Shown piece by piece: positions 1 through 13,359 of a stretch of 64,000 bases of DNA. The number at the start of each line of letters is the position of its first letter. The stretch's first letter is position 1. This DNA comes from Allodiplogaster sudhausi (taxonomy: Eukaryota; Nematoda; Chromadorea; Rhabditida; Diplogasteridae): the NCBI GenBank assembly GCA_945643635.1, contig CALZFC010000065.1, forward strand, positions 1,454,501 to 1,518,500, written 5' to 3'. Both the position numbers and the translations under genes were made by a program. The notes below the pieces were generated by a model. It was not told the DNA's origin. It searched no databases and saw only the letters and a program-made list of their open reading frames with translations.

Positions 1-1213
1 CTTGAATCGAAAGCCCATAAATAATCACATAATCATTTCCAAGACTCCTCAACACAGGAGGGAGGGACGCACTCAACTCAAAAGTCATCAACTCATCGGA
101 AAGCAGCTCACTTGCACAAGTGCGCGCGAGAGCTTTGCGTCAACTGATCAATCTTACTGTAGTGCGATGGGTCATAAGAGGTACGGTGGGTCAGACCACT
201 CGGTGATCGCCCTTTTAATGAAAAAGATACATAATGCCTGCAAATAAAAGCAGAAAGGGCATGATTCGATTTTTTTCAAGCGGTATTCTTCATTTCTTTA
301 TTCAATTGTCCGCGCGATAAATCACGGGCATAAAAATCCATCTGCTTTCGAAAGACGTTCGCGAGGTACAGCGGTAAGAAGTTCTTAATAACGAACACGT
401 CTAGACTATTTCTCTATTCGAAGATCTTAAACCGGATACCAATGGGTTCATACTCCTGATCATTTAGAAGTACCACGAGTCGTGCTGGGCCCTTAAATCA
501 GCGCTTTCGCATTACTATAGAAAGGCCTCTTTAACCTATACAGAAGCCCCGAAATATAAACCCCGCTTACCACCAGACACAGATTAACCTAGAATCTGGA
601 GAAATGAATCTGTAATCTGCATCGTTTACATCAAAATCACACAATATGAGCGTATCTCTAGCTTATTATAACATAAGTCAGAATAAGTAATCAAAGTTAG
701 CATTATTTCTAGCTTACTCTACTATTAGCATTCTTTAGAAAATACATACATTAGAGAGTATTTCAGTAGATTTTTTTAAAGTGGTATGAAAAGACAAATT
801 CTAGGGTGCGGGGAAAATCGATAATTAAGAAAGCGCCTCGGTACTCGCGTAATTGGACGATGACTGGATGTCGTTTGTTCCTCCGAGAAGCCTCTGCATT
901 TCGGCTCGACTAGCCGACCGGACCGCCTAAAGTTGTCAGTTATAAAAGATATTTACAATTTTTTCAACGAAATTAAAAAGAAAAATGCGTTTTCGTTAAT
1001 AATACAACCCCTAAGCTACGAAGCACATCTATGTCAAAATGTATTGCAGGCGTCCTCAAACAAAATTGTTGCTAAAAAATATAATAACTTTTTTTGTTCA
1101 CAATTAATTTTTTTTACAGTATCAGAAAATAGCTACTTCTCATATAATCGTTTTAATAAATTGCTTGCTCTGCTCGCTTCAAGAGTCTTATGCAGATATC
1201 AATGTTAGGCTTA
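1..1213. other. No supported gene
   Basis: AT-rich, with short frames on both strands that carry no recognisable motif. Downstream flank of the minus-strand transporter. Confidence 0.6.
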
Positions 1214-1393
1214 TCAACTAGAATGCCAAGGAACTGCTGGACATAGAATGGCTGTAGAAGTGTGCAAAATGCATAGTCTGACAATATGAAACGAAGGAAG
1301 AGATAAGAGAGCTGGTATATCGATAGATAGAAAGCGATAGAGCTGGAGATAGAGAAAGAGAGAGAGACAGAGCAGGAGAGGGAGAGAGAGGGC

Positions 1394-1445
<52 letters not shown>

Positions 1446-3659
1446 AAGAATACTACCGATAGATAAGAGATGCTAACCCGAATAGGATGGCCGGACGAGA
1501 GGGATGCCGACCGATAGCGCACCTCCTGCACGATAACGGATGCTGGGCGGCCGCGTGTCTCTGAAGAGGGGCCAAAATCATATATTAATCGAGTCGCAGT
1601 TCATCTGCGATAGTTATACTTTTATTATTAAAAATTTCAATTCTTAGAAGAAGAAAAACAACGCCTCTATTAAATAGGGCCATACAAACTATCAAATTGT
1701 AAAATACCACCAATTCTCCGGATTTTTTGCTGAATGAATTTAATTACTTTGTTTAAATATGATAAAAGAATCTTTTACCTGGAAGTAAGAAGTACATGAA
1801 GACGATGCTGATCGAGATCGCAACGATGAAAGGAACGTACGAAAACGAAACGCCGACCAGCTAAAAATATACATATTTTTATACTTTTTAGAAACTAATT
1901 TTACCTTCTCCGTTACTTAAATTAAAAATAAATATATACATATGGCCCTAGACCCATATGTAATTACCCTTCAGCATAAAACCACCGATTAAGGGTTGCG
2001 GCAAAAGGCGAACACGCAAAATAACTTAGAACTTGGAATAATTTTCTTTTCCATGTTTCATGTCAATTTTCTGCGTACCTCCTCTGTCCACATATAACCG
2101 AGCGGCATTCGGTCTAGGTTGCGCAAGCCCAATTAAAAACCGCGAAAAATGAACCTAATACATTCTATTGTAAGACCTGTTGGAAAGGCAGATACGCTGA
2201 TGAGATGACAAAGGCGAAGAACCACGCGATGAAGACGGCCACCGTGACCGCAGTCGCACGGAACTGAAGAAATAAATTTTTTTTTAGTTTTTATTTCCTA
2301 TCAAAAAAAAATTTTAATTTATCTCGGTGAAAAAAGTACAAAAGACAATATTTAATATAATAATTATTTTTTAGGTTAATTTATCCCCAGAAGTCCAGTT
2401 TTCTGGCAAAAGTGCATTGTTATTATTATCCATCTTAAACTCTAAGTACCCTTTATCTCTAATTAACCTTAATATTTACCAAATCTTATCCTTATTCTTA
2501 CCTTCTGCGAGAACAGTTCACTCGTTATCATCCACGGGATAGGCGAGCCAACACCATAGACGCACATGTACAGTACGAGAGCACCAATTGTACCGTAACT
2601 AGCCCATTCGACCTGCAAGAGACAAGATAGAGAGAGGGAGAGCGAGAGAGAGAGAGACGAGAGACGAGAGGAGAGGAGAGAGAAAGAGAAGAGTGAGAGA
2701 TGAGAGTTAAGAAGAAAGATAAAAAGAGAGAAGGAACAGAGAGAGAGAGAGAGAGCGAGAGAAAACTAGAACTCGAATATACGACGATGTATTTCTATTC
2801 ATATTTGATGCCTAACAGCCATACTAAAGCGCTATGATAGCCTATTTTAAATGAATATCCCAAGATATTGCAAATATATAATATTTTTTTACTCTCCCCT
2901 CATACTCTTATCTAAAACTTTCATTACAAATCCTCTCCTAATCCCCGCTCCTCCTCGCCCTCCCGTACCTTAGAATAGTTCTGGAGTGCCGTGAAGAGTG
3001 TGAGCAGACAGAGGGAGAGGAGACATGCGCACAGCTGGAAGAGCAGCAGCGGCCGTCTGCCCACCCTCTCGATCAGGAAGGGTGCTGAGCACGCGAAGAG
3101 GAAGTACACCACTCCGATGGCCAGGGTCGAGTAGCGAGCGGTCGCGCTGGAAAACACACTCATTCACCTTCTATATTTGAATTGCAAGCGGTCGCACTGG
3201 GAAAACACTCTTTTCTATTCGTTATTTTCATAGAACTCATTTCAGTTCAAGAGATACATAGCTTCATACATTCATTTAAAGTATTTACTTTCTTTTTGTA
3301 TAAGCAATTTCATTAATGGTTCGTTCTCTACATCCCCTTTTTTCCAAAAAACTTGTTTCATTTCATGAAGTAAATACTGCTTCTGACAAAACTTATTCAT
3401 GAGGAATAAATAAATGATATTAAACAGAAAAATGCAGAACAAACTGATGTATACGCCCATAACATCTAAACCACCGGGGAAATATATTTTTTAAAATTAA
3501 ATTTTAAAAAAGTTCCACAGCAACGAAAGGAATATTTCCATTATTTAAGCCTTTCTATATTCTGTCATCTTCTTATCTTTCTTTCTTAATTTACAATCTA
3601 CAATAGTGCATCTCCGTCCTCTCTCTCTCTCTCTCTCTCCCTTTCTCTCTCTCTCCCTC

Positions 3660-3697
<38 letters not shown>

Positions 3698-4572
3698 CAC
3701 TTACAGATCCAGCTTGGCATTGAGGAACATGTCCGTGCTGTAGGCGAAGACGGCCGTGCAGCCAGTGAACTGCTGTGCGAGCATCACGAGTGCTGATGCA
3801 ATGAGTGGCACTCGAAGGGCGGGCAGCGTGAAGAGGTCCTTGAAGGAGCCTGCGCCGACGCCGTCTGACTGCAAAAGTAAACTTTAAAAAATATAATATA
3901 TATATTTAAAAAAAAAAACCTACTAATTCTAATCACATCAATAAATTTTTTTATTCATAATAAATTCATAATAAATCATAATAAATAATAATTCATGCTA
4001 AACAAATATACACCTTTAGAAAACAGCAAATTTAATTACAAAATCAATATAGTCATTTCGAGCACAAAACCATTTGGATTACTATTTAGCTTGATCCTTT
4101 ACCCTATTTATATCGTGACAGACAAGTTTAAACCTTTTTTGACGGATTTTTTTTCCTGAAAAAATAATCAAAATAAATAATAATTAAAATATCTAAGACA
4201 AGTTTAAACCTTTTTTGACGGAATTTTTTTTTCTGACAAAAAAAAATAGTCAAAATAATTAATAATAAAAATAACTACAGTACTCCTCCTCCTCTCCAGC
4301 CCACCTGTTCCTGAACGTGTTCTCTAACGAGCTCCTCGTACATGGCTGATGAGTTCTGCTTCCCGACCAGGACACGGCATGCAGCGAGAGCCGCCTGCAA
4401 TTATTGTCAAGTAATTTTTTTAATTAAAAATAGATTTAAAATACATTTATTTTTTAATTAATAAAAAAATTGTTGCATCGTAAACAACTGCGTCCTCTCC
4501 ATGCAGTAAATTATCTCCGAATAAAGAAGTCCGGTATACTTCTATTATAATGTCTCTCTCTACTCTCTCTTT

Positions 4573-4605
<33 letters not shown>

Positions 4606-7600
4606 TGCCATACCCTCCTTTCTCTTCCCCTCTCTCTATCTTTCTCCATTCTTCATTGGTCCCCTCAAACCACCGTTTTAGAAAACTAAATACGAAAGAA
4701 ATTGCTACACAGGGCCCAGAAATTGTTTTCAAAATTCGATTCAGTTCAGGCCGAAGAGAAAGTTATTCTTTGTCCTCTTATCGACCACAGCTCTAAACGA
4801 TATCAAAATCTCTCTTCTCCTCTCGCTGCCCACCGGCCCCACTCCTTCAATATCCTCTCTCTCTCTCTCACTCTCTCTCTCTGTCTCTTTCTACTACACC
4901 CTCCTCTCTCTCTCTCTACCCTCTCTCTCCTCTAACCGTTCTATCCTTCATCGTCACCAGTAGATGCTTGGGTGACTCTGGACAGCATGGTAGAATCAGG
5001 CATAGCCCGAGTGCTGGTATCCCTGGCAGCGCAAATGCGAGTGGCCACAGCTGCGTGCCTCCGAGCAGTTCTGGAAGTCCGATCAGAAGTGAGAACCAGT
5101 CGGCGAAAGCAACGGCAACCTGTGAAAACGTTTTGTCTCTAATGGAAAAGAAAATTATAATAGATAATATGATAATGGTAAGTTATGCATTTATTTTTAA
5201 AGGAAAACATATAATAAATAATATAATAATAATAGGTTATATTTTTATCTTTAAAAGGAAATCATTAACAAATAATATAGTAACAGTAGTTTATATACCT
5301 TCAAGATATGTAAAATAACAAATAACAGGTAAATTCGATAACAATAAAAATGCATGTTTATAGCTGTATTATAGAATAAAATTTTAACAAAAAATAATCT
5401 ACACAAACTTTACTTTTCCACTGAATAACGAATGAATTAACGACACATCTAGTTATGCTACTTACAAGTAATTCAGGCAAACGGGCGCGAATTCAAACGC
5501 GAATTCTTCTCACTTGATGTAGTGTCCCTGCTGGTCCTCTGTACTTCCTCGGCGTGATCTCCATGAGATACATTGGCACGAGTCCCGATGTCAGGCCCAT
5601 GTTGCCGCCCAGCACGAAACGGCCCAGAATCAGAAGCTCGGGGGATCTACAAGTGGAGAAATTTGCTCTCTTCCTCCTCTCATTTCTTTCTCCTTCTCCT
5701 TTCTCTCGTTATCTCTCTCTCCCTTCTCTTTCTCTCTCCCTTCTATCTCTCTCTCTCTCTCTCCCTATATTCGCAGATTCCTCTCTCCCATCTTCTCCTA
5801 CCTTTTCTAGCTCTCGTTCATTTCTCCATCCTCTAATTCTTCATTCTCACTCTTTCCTTCGCTCTCTCAAGTCCAACTCCCAAGTTACCTTCTGTTCTAT
5901 ATCCCTCGCTACCGAGCTCACTCTTCTTTCTCTCCTATTTTTTCTCTCTCTCTCTCTCTCCTATTCTCTCTCTCTTATTCTCTCACTCTCCTATTCTCTC
6001 TTTCTCCTACTTTCTATCTCTCTCTCTCTCTCACTCTATCTCCTATCTCGCTCTCTCTCCTATTTTCTCTCTCTCTCACTCTCCCCTATTCTCTCACTCT
6101 CTCTCTCTCCTATTCTCTCCCTTACTCTCTCTCTCCTAGTCTCTCTGTCTCTCTCTCTCTCCACCAACTCCAACCTGAACGGCTTTGCTACAAGTTCGAG
6201 CGATGCGCCCACGACGTTGAGGATGCCGTTGAGAACGAGGCCGTTCCTTCTTCCACAGCGCTCAGAAACGAATCTAAAGACTTCTCTGATGCGATTTGTT
6301 AACTTGAAAGCATAGCCTTAAAAAGAGCTAATAACCTTAAGACTTTACGGTTACGATTTAGGTTAACAAAGCAATAGCCTTAAAGTCTGATGGGCGAATA
6401 ACTTTAAGACTTAGGATGCGCCTTACGTTAATTAATAGCCGTTAAATTAAGGGGCGTAAACATTATTCTAAATTTTGAGCGGAGAACAACGATTCAGAAC
6501 CGCTCCATTTGACAATTCAAATGGAATTTTTAGTAAACGATTTAATTTAAATAAAAAAAATTAATTTTAATACAAATATTTTTTATTTAAATTTTCCCGC
6601 CAACCTAGTGAGGAGCGCGCCACATATCGCTCCTATCGCAATGGACGACACGACAAAGGACCACATGAGATTGAGCTCTGTGACCGAGAGACCGATTGCG
6701 TTTCTGTGAAAAGAATATAGATCTAATTAACTTCATATTTAATTAATAATCGAATATTCATTTTATTAAAGGAGCAATTTAAAAGGAAAATTGGAATGGC
6801 ATCAGCATTTTGAGGATTGGCACTGCTCTTATGGTCTTCCAGGATTTTAAAATCACCGGTCTCGAAAGCGATCTAATAACCGTGATTGGATATGAATTAA
6901 GATGCAAGATTGTCAGGCAAATGATTAAATACCTCTCCCCCTCTCTCTCTCCCACGCTCTCTCTCCCTCTCCTTCTCTCTCTCTCTTTCTCTTTCTCTCT
7001 CTCTATCTCCTGGTCTCTCTCTTCCCCCCTCTCTCTCTATCTCTCTCTCTCTGACCTGTCTGTGTAAGTCTGGTTGATCCACTCCATGATCAATGTCTGC
7101 GCCGGGTTGACAATGCCGTACGAGTAGAACTGAGCGCTGCCACCAATAATTGTCGTCAGCACCGTGACCAAATACCTGCAAAATTGTTTTTAAAATCATT
7201 TTTTTAAAACATTTTTTTTCTCGCAAATACAACAACCACTGGCTGTGAATAGACTAGTAATCGGACTATAAATAAATCTCCAAATTTCCAGTCCTCAAAA
7301 AAACTGATCTCAAATTTACCGCCTTCTAAAAAACTTCTTTTTTTTTGTTCAAATTTCCGCCATCAATTTTTGTCTTCAAATTCGTCTTTAAAAATTAGAG
7401 TTGAAATTTCGCGCCAAGCCAAAAATAAAAGCCCAACCTCCACGTGAACATGTTGCCGGGCGTCGTTCCTGGCGGGAAGATGATTCTCACTTCTTCATCC
7501 GCTTCTTCATCGAGAGAGGGTGTGGATGCGCCGAGGCGGCTGCTGCTCCTCCTTTCGTCCGTCTCTGCTGACATCATCCCTGCGGGCCCTCCGTGGCTGG

Positions 7601-7775
7601 GGCTTGGTAGACCTCCTTGACCAGGGGTACTCGGATGACCTCCTTGGACACTGCGAGGTGTCTGAGGGCGTCGCCAGGGGGAAGGAGAGGAAGATGGGGA
7701 TGGAGGACAGCTGCTGCTGGGCACTTCTGACGCATGCTTTGGGGAAGTTGACGGAGGCAGGAGGGTAGAGACCAT
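1214..7775 (-). CDS. SLC2/GLUT-type facilitative sugar transporter (MFS), 13 exons
   Basis: Twelve-helix plasma-membrane carrier of the major facilitator superfamily, probably moving hexoses. Exons in coding order (high to low): 7438-7775, 7056-7175, 6605-6703, 6175-6273, 5514-5646, 4958-5119, 4305-4394, 3705-3868, 2969-3146, 2502-2612, 2177-2263, 1779-1860, 1214-1560. All junctions are GT-AG and phases match, giving about 669 codons. Family marks seen: N-Q-T sequon in the loop after helix 1, ERCGRR between helices 2 and 3, [15 protein letters not shown] and GTLHQ around helices 4-5, PESP after helix 6, ERVGRRP between helices 8 and 9, GSPIPW in helix 10, PETRGR after helix 12. Helix 7 reads [10 protein letters not shown] rather than the usual QQLSG. 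The 112-residue Ser/Pro-rich N-terminus is long for the family, so the start at 7775 is tentative. The C-terminal frame runs into a GA/CT microsatellite (Ser-Leu repeats) and a further donor may cut it shorter, for example near 1523. The precise substrate cannot be told. Confidence 0.9.
1319..1446 (+). repeat. (GA)n microsatellite overlapping the 3' end of the transporter frame
   Basis: Nearly pure GA with few interruptions. In the transporter's C-terminal frame it encodes Ser-Leu repeats. Confidence 0.9.
2630..2766 (+). repeat. (GA)n block before transporter exon 10
   Basis: Imperfect GA repeat; in the sense of the gene it is a CT tract ending about 17 bases before the exon 10 acceptor. Confidence 0.9.
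3186..3210 (-). repeat. Copy of the exon 9 splice acceptor of the sugar transporter
   Basis: On the minus strand GTGTTTTCCCAG then TGCGACCGCTT, against the true site GTGTTTTCCAG then CGCGACCGCTC at 3136-3160. About 22 of 24 bases agree. The copy lies 50 bases upstream of the true exon and keeps the AG. Confidence 0.75.
4121..4272 (-). repeat. Two tandem 76-bp units in transporter intron 7
   Basis: GACAAGTTTAAACCTTTTTT followed by GACGGA and a T run starts at 4121 and again at 4197, with similar A/T-rich remainders. Diverged direct duplication; no function suggested. Confidence 0.8.
5690..6162 (+). repeat. (CT)n-rich block filling transporter intron 4
   Basis: Mosaic of CTCTCT runs with TATT and other interruptions over about 470 bases; GA in the sense of the gene. 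Confidence 0.9.
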
Positions 7776-7787
7776 TGCGAGAGAGAG

Positions 7788-7811
7788 AGCGGGAGAGAAA
7801 CAGAGAGTGAT

Positions 7812-7858
<47 letters not shown>

Positions 7859-8111
7859 GGGAGAGTGTGGAGAGAGAGTCAGAGAAGAATTAGGATGAGA
7901 GGGAAGAGGAGGTGGTCAAGGCCTCGTGAAGGCACGGCAATGGATGTTGCACTTGTTCGATCGGTGTTGGTGAGAAAGAGAAGGTCAGGAAGAAAAGGTC
8001 TAGAACTCGAGGAGCCAGAAACCACTAAATTTGGAGACTGAAGGAGAGGATGGAGGAGAAGAGAGTTGAGAGAGAATGAGGAGGTGGGAGAAAGGGGGAG
8101 AGAGAGCCTGC

Positions 8112-8166
<55 letters not shown>

Positions 8167-8269
8167 GGAAATATAGAGTAAATTGATCACCTAATGAGCT
8201 GAGAAACGTGGCTTTGCTTACCTTGGCAGGATTGCCACCGCGTATCTCTTCGAGAAACAATATCAACCA

Positions 8270-8326
<57 letters not shown>

Positions 8327-9049
8327 AAACAACGTTTAGGCAGATAGCACGCTGTGAAAGTTGGCCATAGGGGACGAGAGAGGGAGAGAGAGAGAGAGTC
8401 AGAGAACGAGAGATATAATCAAAGAGTGTATAGTACACAAGTCAAGACCATGCACAAGGAGTGAAGAAAGAAACGGAGCAAATGAGTTTTTTTCCTGACA
8501 ACAGAGTAACAGCGTTGTCAGGAAAAATAGCTCCAAACTTTTAGAAAAAGACATCAATATTACTTCGAAAATGTAACCGAAGGAAAGTATTTCATGGGTT
8601 TGGCGTTCACTTTATAATTCACGTGAAACCAACAGAACAGAAGAAGCGCTGGTAGTGAGTAAAAAAAAGTCGCAATGTCTATCTTATCTCTCTCTCTCTC
8701 TTCTCTTTTTTTCTTTCTCGTTCACTCTTGCTTTCTATGCAGCGCTCCCTCTCCCTTTCTCTCTCTCGCTCTGCCTCTCTCTCTCCCAATACCCTTCGCA
8801 TCTCCTTTGTCCCTTCTCCGCTGATTTTTGTCTTATCACTAAAAATGGACGCCTATTCAATTGTCCGTTTCATCTCTACGGAGGGTAGCAGTGAATGGAA
8901 GAGAGAGAGAGAGCGAGAGATACGGTGAAATAGAAATCTCTACCTTCGTACTGGAGAAGCTCTTGTATTCTTTGGACTTGAGTTGACTAAGCCATGTCTT
9001 TATCAAAAGGAGCAAAAGATGGGAAAATAGTGAGTGAGAGCAAGAGAGC

Positions 9050-9104
<55 letters not shown>
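7788..9104 (+). repeat. (GA)n and (CT)n microsatellite cluster upstream of the transporter start
   Basis: GA tracts at 7788-7880, 8097-8170, 8274-8324 (about 25 pure units), 8380-8400 and 9033-9104; CT tract at 8685-8790. No supported exon between them. Confidence 0.9.
8489..8527 (+). repeat. Perfect 14-bp inverted repeat, 11-base spacer
   Basis: Arms TTTTTCCTGACAAC (8489-8502) and GTTGTCAGGAAAAA (8514-8527). Small hairpin in non-coding DNA upstream of the transporter start. Confidence 0.7.
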
Positions 9105-9105
<1 letters not shown>

Positions 9106-9770
9106 AGAAAAAAACAGAAACAATCACAAAGTATAAAAATTGTCTTGAAAAAAAGTTTTCTGTCCGGGGAACTAAATGAACAATTTCAGAATCAGAGCCG
9201 GGTGCGGGTGTCAGATACTGATAACAATATAGGAATATGGGCACGTCGACGTTCTCTCATTGGTGTAGAACAGCTGAAAATTGAATTCCAGAGGATATGG
9301 AATTTAATTCTTAATCTTAATTATCTCAAAAATAAGGATAAATTACTCGAACGGATCGATAAGATGTGTATTCATTACACTTGTGCTCCGGCACATCGAA
9401 AATAGTGAATTGTATGCGCCCTGTATACTAGCGCAGGAAAGGAAAACCACTGGCCAGACTAAGCATTCACTATTTCAATTACTTCTCCTGTTTACAGATC
9501 TATAGTCGACTACATCCTTTCCACAAAATGATTAAACGGGTCAATCTGCATGACCCTATTATGTAAACATCGCTAACATATCTGTTAGTACTACACCTCG
9601 GTTACTTAGGTGGCTTTTTTCAAAAAAATAATAATAATTTTAAAAAAAATGTTAGAGGTCATCCTCCTAGCAATAAATCACGGAAAATAGGGCAAATATA
9701 TTCCTGCAATAAAACTAAGAAAAAATAATAATTCTCACCAGAGATGACGCACTTTCTGCACTGCATATCC
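9105..9770. other. No supported gene between the transporter and POLR2K
   Basis: A plus-strand frame at 9145-9405 has no recognisable motif and no clear splice or start context. The rest is AT-rich, and is the 3' flank of POLR2K. Confidence 0.5.
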
Positions 9771-11611
9771 CTAGCGCGCATCGTAAACCATAACTGAAAG
9801 AAGATAGTTTCTTCTTCCGTTCAACAAGTCGAAATAAGGACTACAGCTGATGATAGTAAAAAGAATTAAGCTAGAGAGTCAAGTAGGCTTGTTCCGTTAG
9901 CACAAATATATAGTAAGAAATCAAATAATAATAATATTGCGAACATGGTTAAATCAAGAAAGATATTTTCAGACATGAGCGCAAGATAGATATTTTCGTG
10001 AAACTTCATATTCCAAATGAGTAAAGCTTTCCTCTTATACACTCTGTTCCACGTTCTTGGAGCAGAAAAGCTAATTTTGTTGTTTATTTTAGAGACTACC
10101 TACTCGAAAAATAATGCAATAAACAAGCAGACTAAAGTTTGGATGCATGAAATTGAGGAAAACTGGATATCTTGACTAGCGCCTAATTTTTTTTTACTTA
10201 AATTAACTATATTTAAATTGAACTTATAGGAAGAAATATGACTGCGGTTGCAAAAAATTTAAAATAAGGATTTTTCAATATAAAAAAAAATATATATATA
10301 TATATTCAGACAAAAATAATATTTTAAACTATAAACTACCGTACCCTTGCGCGAGCGTTTCTTGTAGAGGATACGGTAGCCGCATTCGCGGCAGCGAATC
10401 GCGTCCTTTGGTCGAATCTCATTCTCGCCGTGACACTCTGAAATGGTAAAAGATACTTATAGTTAAGCTTTATAGTTAAAAGTAGATTATAGTTTTACTT
10501 TAGATACTTATAGTTCTACTTACTTGTGGGTGTGAAATGAGCGGGGGGAAAACGAGAATAATAATGAAGAAGTATGTTCCAATATTAACTTTATTCGTTG
10601 TAGCACAGAAGAATTCAGTGCTACTTCGAATACAAAAAACAATGATAATCGAGGTAGCTGTCATGAAAACACATAGTGTTCAAGTTCTTTTGATAGGATA
10701 GCGAAACCGATTGAAAATACCAAAATACCCTAGAAAAGATTCACATCAAGGTTTTGGGCAATAAAATACACGATCTGGATAATGAAGGTGCTGTGCTGAT
10801 TTTAGGTCTATCCAAAATTTAGATCACCATGTTTTGATTAACATGTACAATTAGGTAGAAACATCTCAGCAATCCAGGTTTCCGGGCCTTCTCCACCCCA
10901 GTCTTCTGGGTCCTCGAAAATGGCTTTTATCACTTCTGTCTGACCAAGTAATCGAAAAACAACCACTTTACATCAAACCGATGAAATTTATGCGCTGGAA
11001 TAAGAAGTAACTTAATCTGAGAATTAAACGAAAAATGATGAGAAGCATGATCCACACCGAAACTTCCAACAGATATTGTCAACAGTGTTAATAATTTGAT
11101 GGAAAACTCTGAAAAAAAAAACCTAGAAATCCTTTTAAATCATCCGACATTTTAAAAATAAAAGCAAAAAAAATTAATTTCTTCAATGATTTTCAATCAT
11201 TTTGTTTCCAAAACAGCACCAAGAAAGAAGGAAAGAAAGAAAGTGGGAAAAAAGGAGAAAAAAAAGACATAGATAGAAAAAGAAATAAAGAATAAAGAAA
11301 AAAAAGAAAGAAGCACGGAATAAAAGCCACTGTGGAGGACCCAGAAGACAAGGGTGGAGAAGTAGGTAATGGGCCCGGAAACCAGGATGAGTAGGCTGTT
11401 TCTGTCTAAATCTTCCTCAAAAACATGGTGGGGAAAGGCTTTGGGAAGGTCCAACCCCAGTGTGGGTCTGTCAAATCGACAGAACCTTATTCTCCAAGGA
11501 AAGAAGGAACGCAAGAAGAAGCTGACCTCCGCAGATGTAAATCATGCTGTTCGTCTTGATGGCCGCTCCACTACTGCCCGGCATCGGAGTCGCACCGCCA
11601 GCGCCGTCCAT
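9771..11611 (-). CDS. POLR2K: RNA polymerases I, II and III subunit RPABC4 (RPB12 type), 3 exons
   Basis: Small zinc-ribbon subunit shared by the three nuclear RNA polymerases. Exons in coding order: 11527-11611, 10345-10437, 9771-9793, all with GT-AG borders and matching phases, giving 66 residues (the human protein is 58). The protein reads [17 protein letters not shown], then a second [12 protein letters not shown] block, and ends VMVYDAR before TAG. The four zinc-binding cysteines (CGEC and CREC) are intact and the C-terminus matches the family's LVVFDAR ending, carried alone on a 23-base last exon. The start at 11611 gives [18 protein letters not shown] at 11584 and at about 11641 are also in frame. 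Intron 1 carries two inverted copies of a dispersed repeat. Confidence 0.92.
10875..10933 (-). repeat. Dispersed repeat, inverted copy in POLR2K intron 1
   Basis: Reverse complement of the first part of the repeat at 11319: GGTTTCCGGGCC, TTCTCCACCC, GTCTTCTGGGTCCTC and TGGCTTTTAT in the same order. With the 11319 copy it forms a foldback about 385 bases apart inside one intron. Confidence 0.75.
11319..11489 (+). repeat. Dispersed repeat, direct copy in POLR2K intron 1
   Basis: Shares with 27083-27232: AAAAGCCACTGT, GAGGACCC, GTGAAGTAGGTA or GAGAAGTAGGTA, CCGGAAACCAGG, CTGTTTCT.CCTAAAT and CTCAAAAACAT, in order. Function unknown; no coding potential recognised. Confidence 0.75.
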
Positions 11612-11649
11612 TCTTGGCTCTCTTTTTGTCTCTCCTAAATTCATTTTAA

Positions 11650-12437
11650 AAATTAAGCACTAAATCGACTAATTTTATTCGATATGACACGTGGAACTCA
11701 TAAATAGTCAGGACGAAAACGACAGAGAGAAAAAAAAACTGAGCGAAAACAGCATAATAAATAACGCAAAGTAACACAAAAACTTGCAGAAACTTCTGGA
11801 AACTAAAACTCGCGGTAAGCTGCATCAACAACATTTTCGTAACGCTCCTATGACCGGAGAATAAAATTCTGCATTCGAAAAGTTTAATTCCCGGCCACGG
11901 ACTTTCATTCAAATTTTCATACGGAAAGAAGCACATGGTTATTGTTAATTCCTGTGTTATATTACTTAATTTATTCTGACTGCAGAGTAGTATGGTCCGC
12001 GCTACAAGAAATTTAGTTAAACTTCATTTTAACTACATGTTTTGCCTTGAGATCCACAATACGCAAGCGATTCACACTGGCGCAAATCTGGTCACTCCGG
12101 AGATCCCAAGACGTGCTTGTGGTTTCTTTCTCACTGAATTCGTCATGTTTTCTCATGTTTCCTCCTTTGCTTTCTTCCCGGCTTTTCTATTCCTTTCTCG
12201 TTGTTTTCCGCCAGTTGATTCGCGCGATCGCTGACTACGATTCCATTTGGTATTTACGTCCTATTTTGCGCTACTTTTTTTCAGCGATGAAAACTTTTCT
12301 TGTCTCTTCCACTGATCATCATTGTTAGTCTTTCTACTCTCGTTACGCAGTGCGCAGCGTTTCTGTTTTATAGGCGCGGGAGCGCTCTATTTTAGAGCCT
12401 GGTCATGGTTATTTTTGGCTCTTTCTCTATCTCTCTA

Positions 12438-12513
<76 letters not shown>

Positions 12514-13221
12514 GCTCTCTCTCTCTTATTTCCCAACCTCGCGTCATCTTTCATTGAAAGATGGTTTCACCCGCAGCGCGCGCGCTCTCAAGTATTCATT
12601 AGGCATACTCATATTACCGAGATACGACTCCTCCCCCACACACCGACTTTTCCTTCTCCTACGCATATTTTAGGCATTCGTCTTTAAGCCATTTTCCTCT
12701 TTTATTGCTAGTTTCTGCTCGAATCCCGTCCAGAATGGCCCAGAATCGTTCCCTAAACTGTCCCAACTAAACCGGGAAAGAAGGAAGATATTTCCTTTTT
12801 ACGACATTTGACATTTCGCTTGTATATTATAGTTGCTTTTTACGCGTTTTGCCCAGACTCCCTCCAATAATACTACCAATAATAAATATTACACGTAGTT
12901 TCCAAAACAATTTTGTTAAATTAAAGTGAAGAGAAGAATGAATTTTCCCCATTTTTTGAAGCATTTTGCCTCCAGATATTTCTCAATTCCTTTGAGTATT
13001 GTGATATTTACGGAGACATTCGAAGCCTTTGAAGAGTTAATAACGATCCTCGTTGCTATGCTATTGTTCGGATTCTTCGTATACCTTGAACACTTGACAT
13101 CTCGTCTATGCCCCTTGTCATCTCGTCTATGCCCCTTGTGTCATGCGTCTTGTTGAGTTTTTTTTCCTTGTTGTCTCTCTTTCTCTGACTCCCTATCTAT
13201 CTCTATCTCTCTCCCTGCTTG

Positions 13222-13262
<41 letters not shown>

Positions 13263-13300
13263 CCTCTCTCTCACACTCTCCTTCTCTCTCTCTGTCTCTC

Positions 13301-13359
<59 letters not shown>

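Noticed and set aside
9145..9405. Plus-strand frame of 86 codons
   Set aside because: No start or splice context, no recognisable motif, and it begins inside a microsatellite border.
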